Assembly: GCA_020061995.1 (NCBI GenBank)
Contig: JAGUXE010000340.1
Span: forward strand, 1-11,902
Origin: Ignavibacteriales bacterium
Lineage (GTDB): Bacteria > Bacteroidota > Ignavibacteria > Ignavibacteriales > Ignavibacteriaceae
Direction of reading: 5' to 3'
Length of the DNA: 11,902 nt
Part shown: in pieces, positions 8,450-11,902 of the stretch
Numbering within the stretch: the first letter of the stretch is position 1
Layout of the letters: every line of letters begins with the position of its first letter
Translations under genes and position numbers: made by a program
Notes under the pieces: generated by a model
The model's database searches: none
Told to the model about the DNA's origin: nothing
What the model saw: the letters and a program-made list of their open reading frames with translations, nothing else

Positions 8450-9094
8450 ACAATAATTGTGCCGACTGATAGTTTTGTTTTCTTTAAAAAAAAGATTGCT
8501 TTTTAGAAATAATTAGCAACTATTAGACGATTTTGGTGATTTTTTTCCCAAAAATGAGATGAAAATAATATTCGAAAAGAAATGTAACCGGACATTCAAT
8601 GGAGAATTAAAAAAGTATCATATTGATGTTTCGACTAGTTGAATAGTTACTTTACTATTTCCCTTATGTGATCCAGCTAACATTGACTTTTAAATAAATT
8701 TCCTTATACTTACAACGAAAATATTTGAAAGTATACTCTTAAATACTTTTTACTCTTTTTTTTGAAGGGGTTCTACTTGTTTTACTTCTTCAGTGCTTCC
8801 ACCGGAAACGGATTTACATATCAGGGTAATGAAACTACTGATAATGTCAGTGGTTCATCTCTTCTATGTTACTTCACAGAATATTCATGTATACATTTAA
8901 ACCATAAAGTAGTCTTGCTAAAAAATGTGAGAATACAAATCAATATTACACCGAAAATCAAAAAAAGGATGGAATAATGTTCTGCAACTGCACGTTGGAT
9001 ATTATTTCTCAAAAATTAGTTCTGTGCAGAATAATTAATGGCTACGTGACACATGCGCTCACAAAAAACAAACTATAAAGAAAGGATTTCTAGC
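8450..9094. other. AT-rich intergenic region without a convincing gene
   Basis: About 645 bases between the etf operon start and the first envelope gene. It must contain the etf promoter (- strand), but I cannot point to clear -35/-10 boxes. It also holds a promoter-like pair on the + strand (8683-8710) and a weak hairpin followed by a T-run at 8728-8760. A 71-codon TTG-started open frame at 8762-8977 has no recognisable protein character. A palindromic arm pair, TTCTGCA (8980-8986) with TGCAGAA (9025-9031), lies just upstream of the lipoprotein gene. The region could be the edge of an insertion or decayed coding sequence, since it is unusually long compared with the compact operons to its left. 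Confidence 0.5.
8683..8710 (+). promoter_or_regulatory. Possible sigma-70-type promoter
   Basis: TTGACT (8683-8688) and TATACT (8705-8710) are separated by 16 bases, close to the general bacterial housekeeping consensus. Bacteroidota often use a different promoter form, and the next gene starts 385 bases downstream, so it may drive a long leader, a small RNA ending at the hairpin/T-run near 8728-8760, or nothing. Confidence 0.3.
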
Positions 9095-9502
9095 ATGAAG
9101 CAAAAAATGTTATCACTCATCTTATTGTTTGCAATTACTACAACTATTTTTAGTGGTTGTGCACAACGGATTGGAGACTTCACGATTGTATCTACTAAAA
9201 ATTATGAAGCGTCCAAAAAATTTGTAAAAGTGGGTCGTTTTGTAGGAAAAGATGAGGTCTTCTTTTTTATTATCCCCTTTGGTATTCCAAATATCAAAAA
9301 TGCTTGTGATAAAGCAATTGAAGCTGGAAATGGTGTATATTTAACGGATGCTGTTCTGGAAAGTACATCTTCTCTATTTATGATTGGTTACAGAATTACA
9401 GGTGATGTATGGGCGCCAACATCCCAAAGTGATTTACCTAAAGAGTCAGGTGATTTGCTTTCGTATCAAGAATTGATGCAAAAAAAACCGTATATAAAAT
9501 AA
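9095..9502 (+). CDS. Small lipoprotein, TRL-like family
   Basis: A 135-residue lipoprotein precursor. The chosen ATG (9095) has AAAGGA 8 bases upstream and begins directly with a lipoprotein signal peptide (MKQKM, hydrophobic core 6-19, lipobox FSGC with Cys22). The frame is open 14 codons further upstream, but that would put charged residues before the signal. The mature part has IGDFTIVSTKNYE (26-38), PFGIPNIKNACDKAIE (61-76) and YRITGDVWAP (99-108). I associate the pattern GDFTxxSTKN...PFGxPNxxxAxDxAxExG with a widespread family of small bacterial lipoproteins often labelled TRL-like. Its function is unknown. It stands alone, and the first copy of the 123-bp repeat follows 108 bases after its stop, so it could be the single gene of an upstream cassette. 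Confidence 0.75.
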   Translation: MKQKMLSLILLFAITTTIFSGCAQRIGDFTIVSTKNYEASKKFVKVGRFVGKDEVFFFIIPFGIPNIKNACDKAIEAGNGVYLTDAVLESTSSLFMIGYRITGDVWAPTSQSDLPKESGDLLSYQELMQKKPYIK

Positions 9503-9610
9503 TTAGACAACCACCTAACCAGTCTTTATTAATAAACTCATTCAAGTTGTTGGATGAGATTAACTCTAATCCGGGAAGGTTTAGGAATGTTGTAATAATT
9601 ATGGGTGTGT
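9503..9610 (+). other. Gene-to-repeat spacer with a hairpin
   Basis: This spacer contains ACCTAAC (9513-9519), which fits the RYYYAAC left-hand core of integron recombination sites and lies 10 bases after the stop. It also has a 7-bp hairpin with one G-T pair, CTCATTC (9537-9543) with GGATGAG (9552-9558). There is no T-run after the hairpin. It shares only TAACCAG with the corresponding spacer after the next gene unit. Confidence 0.35.
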
Positions 9611-9733
9611 AGAGTTTTAATAATTAAAAACTCGTTTTGGTCAACTAAAACGGGTATGGAAATCTATAAATAGTTATTAACTCGGCGTTTGTATTTTAAC
9701 AACTTGTCCATTTGGGATAACACGCCGTTATAT
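9611..9733 (+). repeat. 123-bp structured direct repeat, copy 1
   Basis: Identical to 10979-11101 at 117 of 123 positions with no gaps. It folds into four stems: GAGTTTT (9612-9618) with AAAACTC (9627-9633); CTCGTTTT (9631-9638) with AAAACGGG (9647-9654), which shares three bases with the first stem; an outer stem CGGCGT (9683-9688) with ACGCCG (9722-9727); and within that TTGTCC (9704-9709) with GGATAA (9715-9720). It ends CGCCGTTATAT, and the next gene starts 22 bases after this. In copy 1, TAAC (9678-9681) and GTTA (9727-9730) flank the terminal hairpin as the R boxes of an integron attC would. An integron-like recombination site, a mobile hairpin element and a structured 3'-UTR are all possible. 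Confidence 0.85.
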
Positions 9734-9754
9734 AACCTAAAGAGATAGAATAAT

Positions 9755-10078
9755 ATGACAAAATTAATTATCATTTTTTCATTTATGACATTCTTTATTT
9801 CTTGTGGAGTAATTGACCCGCAAGAAGTACCCGGTATCGTTGCAACATTTCCATTTCGTGTGAATGAAATATCAAATGTTAAAGTAGATGTAATAAATTC
9901 TTATGATACCAATATAAAAACTTTAATTGACTCAGAGCTGCAACCTGGTTTATATCAGGTAACCTGGAACTCAACGGATATGAAAAACCGGAATGTTGTT
10001 GAAGGAATTTATTTTTTTGAATTATTCATAAATGGACAATTTTCTAAAAGACAAACAATAGTAATGGAAGTACCATGA
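9755..10078 (+). CDS. Small lipoprotein with FlgD/T9SS-like Ig domain
   Basis: A 107-residue lipoprotein precursor with hydrophobic signal 4-14 and lipobox FISC (Cys17). Residues 40-104 match the fold pattern of FlgD-type Ig-like domains and the related C-terminal domains of secreted Bacteroidota proteins: VDVINSYDTNIKTLID (44-59), then PGLYQVTWNSTD (64-75) with the conserved Trp71, then EGIYFFELFING (83-94). In T9SS cargo such a domain closes a large protein. Here it forms almost the whole mature protein and is held on a lipid anchor, so it is probably a structural or partner-binding module in the periplasm or at the outer membrane. The ATG lies 22 bases after the repeat and has a weak AAAGAGAT ribosome-binding site. 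Its TGA overlaps the next ATG in ATGA (10075-10078), implying coupled translation with the barrel gene. Confidence 0.75.
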   Translation: MTKLIIIFSFMTFFISCGVIDPQEVPGIVATFPFRVNEISNVKVDVINSYDTNIKTLIDSELQPGLYQVTWNSTDMKNRNVVEGIYFFELFINGQFSKRQTIVMEVP

Positions 10079-10728
10079 AAATAAGACTAATTGTTTTATA
10101 CTGCTTCTTATTAATCCCAAGCATTACATTTTCACAAGGAATTCTAAGTATAAATGGAATATTAGGTTATAATTTATATCACTCCGATAACTCTTTACCA
10201 ATAACAAGGGATGAAGACTTTAAAAATACCTATGGATTTGTAGTCGGATACAAATTTGATTTAAATACAGAATTTGCATTAAAAATTGAGGGTGGTTATT
10301 TATCAACAAATGCAAAGAATGTAATATCAGAAACATACACTGTTGAATTTGGTACTCCACTTGAAATTAACATTGATATAATCCAGTACTCATTCCCGAT
10401 TGATATTACAGTGACAAGAAAACTATTTACATTATTTGAATATGGTCTTGGACTTTCCGTTGAAGGAATAAATCGTGAAGTTAAATTAAACAAGAATTAT
10501 GAGCCAAATTTATTTGAAGATAAATTGAATATGTTATCTATAGGTGGAAATGCCATATTCGGTTTGAGTTATAATATTCCAAGTATTGAAAAATTTTCAA
10601 TCGTTGCAAATATAAAGCTTAGGTATTTGTTTTCTGTTTGGGGAAATGATAAAGGTAGAGATTTAAACAATTACAATCATAAATTTTTTCAAGGCAATAT
10701 ATCCGTTGGTTTAGGATACAAATTATAG
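10075..10728 (+). CDS. Outer-membrane beta-barrel protein, 217 residues
   Basis: A precursor with a Sec signal peptide (1-20, MKIR then a hydrophobic core, cleavage likely after ITFSQ). The remainder looks like an 8-stranded small barrel: alternating hydrophobic and polar strands such as INGILGYNLYH (26-36), TYGFVVGYKF (about 52-61), FALKIEGGYLS and FEYGLGLSVEG, ending with FQGNISVGLGYKL, a typical C-terminal strand though with Leu rather than Phe last. The general OmpA/PorT-like barrel class fits; no subfamily is recognisable. Its ATG overlaps the TGA of the preceding lipoprotein gene, so a barrel-lipoprotein pair working together in the outer membrane is a reasonable inference. A perfect 12-bp palindrome, GGTTATATAACC, lies 3 bases after the stop. 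Confidence 0.75.
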   Translation: MKIRLIVLYCFLLIPSITFSQGILSINGILGYNLYHSDNSLPITRDEDFKNTYGFVVGYKFDLNTEFALKIEGGYLSTNAKNVISETYTVEFGTPLEINIDIIQYSFPIDITVTRKLFTLFEYGLGLSVEGINREVKLNKNYEPNLFEDKLNMLSIGGNAIFGLSYNIPSIEKFSIVANIKLRYLFSVWGNDKGRDLNNYNHKFFQGNISVGLGYKL

Positions 10729-10978
10729 CCGGTTATATAACCAGCCAATATTGACGACCCAAGTGTGAGAAAATAGTTGAAGTTATAAAATTTTGTTTTG
10801 CAAGTTGATAAAAATGAGCATAAATATTCTTTGCTCAAAAAGAGTAGTTTTAAAAAGTAATAAGTCCGGTGTTATTTGTTTATAATTTATAATCTGTTGA
10901 ACGGGGTAACTGCTGGAAAAGAGTCAAAAGTTACAACTATAAAAAAAGAGGATAAGAAATTTGTCACTTTGTGTGTTG
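10729..10978 (+). other. Spacer between barrel gene and second repeat
   Basis: No open frame of note. It begins with the palindrome GGTTATATAACC (10731-10742), which contains ATATAAC (10735-10741), the exact complement of the GTTATAT that ends repeat copy 1. A hairpin TGAGCA (10815-10820) with TGCTCA (10832-10837) is followed on the - strand by TTTTT, so it could end transcription coming from the right, although no - strand gene is seen there. The rest is AT-rich sequence without recognisable content. Confidence 0.4.
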
Positions 10979-11101
10979 AGAGTTTTAATAATTAAAAACT
11001 CGTTTTGGTCAACTAAAACGGGTTTGAAAATCTATAAATAGTAATTAAATCGGCGTTTGTGTTTTAACAACTTGTCCCTTTGGGATAACACGCCGTTATA
11101 T
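10979..11101 (+). repeat. 123-bp structured direct repeat, copy 2
   Basis: Same orientation as copy 1, offset exactly 1368 bases. Differences from copy 1, in copy-1 coordinates, are A9656T, G9659A, T9675A, C9681A, A9693G and A9710C; none falls in a predicted stem. C9681A removes the TAAC that could have served as the outer R box in copy 1, which weakens a strict attC reading. Copy 2 also ends CGCCGTTATAT; a strong ribosome-binding site and a short leader ORF follow within 25 bases. Confidence 0.85.
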
Positions 11102-11125
11102 GTTAAACACTTGAAAGGGGTTTTT

Positions 11126-11179
11126 ATGTTCGTTTTTTACCTTTTAAACTTCCAAATTAACAAGAAAGGTGTAATATGA
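11126..11179 (+). CDS. 17-residue leader ORF coupled to lipoprotein gene
   Basis: ATG at 11126 is preceded at 5 bases by GAAAGGGG, the strongest ribosome-binding site of the right-hand region. The frame encodes MFVFYLLNFQINKKGVI and stops at TGA 11177-11179, overlapping the ATG (11176) of the lipoprotein gene in ATGA. The peptide is hydrophobic at its start but has no known function. The arrangement suggests that ribosomes loaded on the leader re-start on the downstream gene. Short ORFs of similar size near attI1 enhance cassette translation in class 1 integrons, a useful parallel. No attenuator hairpin is visible inside it. Confidence 0.5.
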   Translation: MFVFYLLNFQINKKGVI

Positions 11180-11902
11180 AATATTCAGTAATTTCCTTCG
11201 TTTTATTAGCAGCATTTTTTATCAGTTGCAACGATAAAGAAAGTGATCCCCTCACTCCGCCGATTGACGATAGAGTATCATTTGAAATTAATTTCCTTGA
11301 TTATTCAGAAAACAATTATTTTATAGATGAAGTTTATACAGATACATCCACTGACTTGAATTTATATAATCTTTTCTACAGTAGTCCGAATCCAATTATT
11401 CAAATGAAATACTCTGTAAAGGATATAGAGGTTTATAAATCTGTTAATACAATACCTGATTTGGACCAATCAATATATGCAACCGCCTATATTAACTTGC
11501 CGGGTCGCTCCTCTGACAGTATGTATAATGATTCATACAGATATAATAATATACAAATTGCCGGTGAATCTGAAATAAACCGATTTGTATTATTAAGTGA
11601 AGTTAGAGATTATATTTTCCATCCTTCAACTGGCTTTATAACATTAACTATTCCAATAAATGATTATGATATAATAGCCGTGGCATATATAATTCAGAAT
11701 GAATCTCCATCAGTATCAGATGATCTATATTACGGAGAATTTTTATCCGAGCTTGTCAATAATTCTAAAACTCGAGGAGTGTTGAAACTTGTAAAACCAA
11801 GCAATCTTATTTCGCATTTTCAAACTGCTTGGAAATTAAAAATGAAAAATATTTATCAAATTACTCCATTTATTGGACAATTATCAAATTTTGATTTGGA
11901 TA
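11176..11902 (+). CDS. Lipoprotein with SprA-like segments, 5' part (runs off edge)
   Basis: 242 codons are visible and the frame is still open at the right edge. Residues 1-18 are a lipoprotein signal (hydrophobic core 5-16, lipobox FISC, Cys18), followed by a polar, Pro-rich linker (19-33). The rest resembles, from memory, part of SprA, the giant barrel of the type IX secretion and gliding machinery: IQMKYSVKDIEVYKS (75-89), a YATAYINLPG stretch (101-110), IPINDYDIIAVAYII (159-173), YYGEFLSEL (185-193), LKLVKP (203-208) and WKLKMKNIYQI (219-229), the last resembling the TWDLMMKNIYQI element of SprA. SprA itself has a normal signal peptide and over 2000 residues; a lipid-anchored version would be unusual. 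Start choice is supported by AAAGG upstream and the ATGA overlap with the leader ORF. Full length, and whether a barrel follows, cannot be known here. Confidence 0.65.
   Translation, partial: MKYSVISFVLLAAFFISCNDKESDPLTPPIDDRVSFEINFLDYSENNYFIDEVYTDTSTDLNLYNLFYSSPNPIIQMKYSVKDIEVYKSVNTIPDLDQSIYATAYINLPGRSSDSMYNDSYRYNNIQIAGESEINRFVLLSEVRDYIFHPSTGFITLTIPINDYDIIAVAYIIQNESPSVSDDLYYGEFLSELVNNSKTRGVLKLVKPSNLISHFQTAWKLKMKNIYQITPFIGQLSNFDLD

Noticed and set aside
8762..8977. 71-codon open frame with TTG start on the + strand
   Set aside because: It has no ribosome-binding site at the right distance, no recognisable motif, and a composition expected of AT-rich non-coding DNA. The opposite strand is broken by stops.
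8994..9000. GTTGGAT, a perfect GTTRRRY core, as a third cassette boundary before the first lipoprotein
   Set aside because: The 123-bp repeat is not present upstream of it, no complementary left core is seen nearby, and a 7-base match is expected by chance.
9611..11101. CRISPR array or inverted-repeat transposon as explanation of the 123-bp repeat
   Set aside because: There are only two long copies 1.37 kb apart with genes between them, in direct rather than inverted orientation, with no transposase and no visible target-site duplication.

Overview
The window looks like a chromosomal segment of a low-GC member of the Bacteroidota/Chlorobi/Ignavibacteriota (FCB) group, with Ignavibacteria-like bacteria my best guess. 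The reasons are a large Bacteroidetes-type TonB-dependent receptor with an N-terminal carboxypeptidase-regulatory-like domain, a lipoprotein with segments resembling SprA (the type IX secretion translocon), a FlgD/T9SS-like Ig domain, and a SpoVG homologue outside the spore formers. No rRNA, tRNA, CRISPR array, transposase or integrase gene is visible.

Positions 1-1390 (+ strand) hold the 3' end of a spoVG-like gene with a hairpin behind it, then a BtpA-family TIM-barrel protein and a 60-residue four-cysteine protein that starts with TTG. Positions 1533-4379 (+) encode a 948-residue outer-membrane receptor, which ends at a strong bidirectional terminator. Positions 8361-4722 (- strand) are a tight operon etfB-etfA-acyl-CoA dehydrogenase with gaps of only 3-4 bases. 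A separate 69-residue gene follows it and converges on the receptor gene. The EtfB sequence resembles electron-bifurcating ETFs, so the operon probably couples acyl-CoA oxidation or enoyl-CoA reduction to the NADH/ferredoxin pools.

Positions 8450-9094 are AT-rich and hold no convincing gene. From 9095 to the right edge the character changes to small envelope genes, all on the + strand: a lipoprotein, an overlapping lipoprotein/beta-barrel pair, and a lipoprotein with SprA-like segments that runs off the edge. A 123-bp near-identical repeat (9611-9733 and 10979-11101, 6 differences) separates them. Each copy ends in the same CGCCGTTATAT, and a new gene begins about 20-25 bases downstream. All six differences fall outside the predicted stems. 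This layout (gene, structured repeat ending in GTTA, next gene) is what a gene-cassette array of integron type would look like. No integrase is in view and the repeat does not match a textbook attC, so I offer it as a hypothesis. A 17-codon leader ORF with a strong ribosome-binding site sits just after the second repeat and overlaps the SprA-like lipoprotein gene by ATGA. I regard the right-hand 2.8 kb as the most interesting part of the window.
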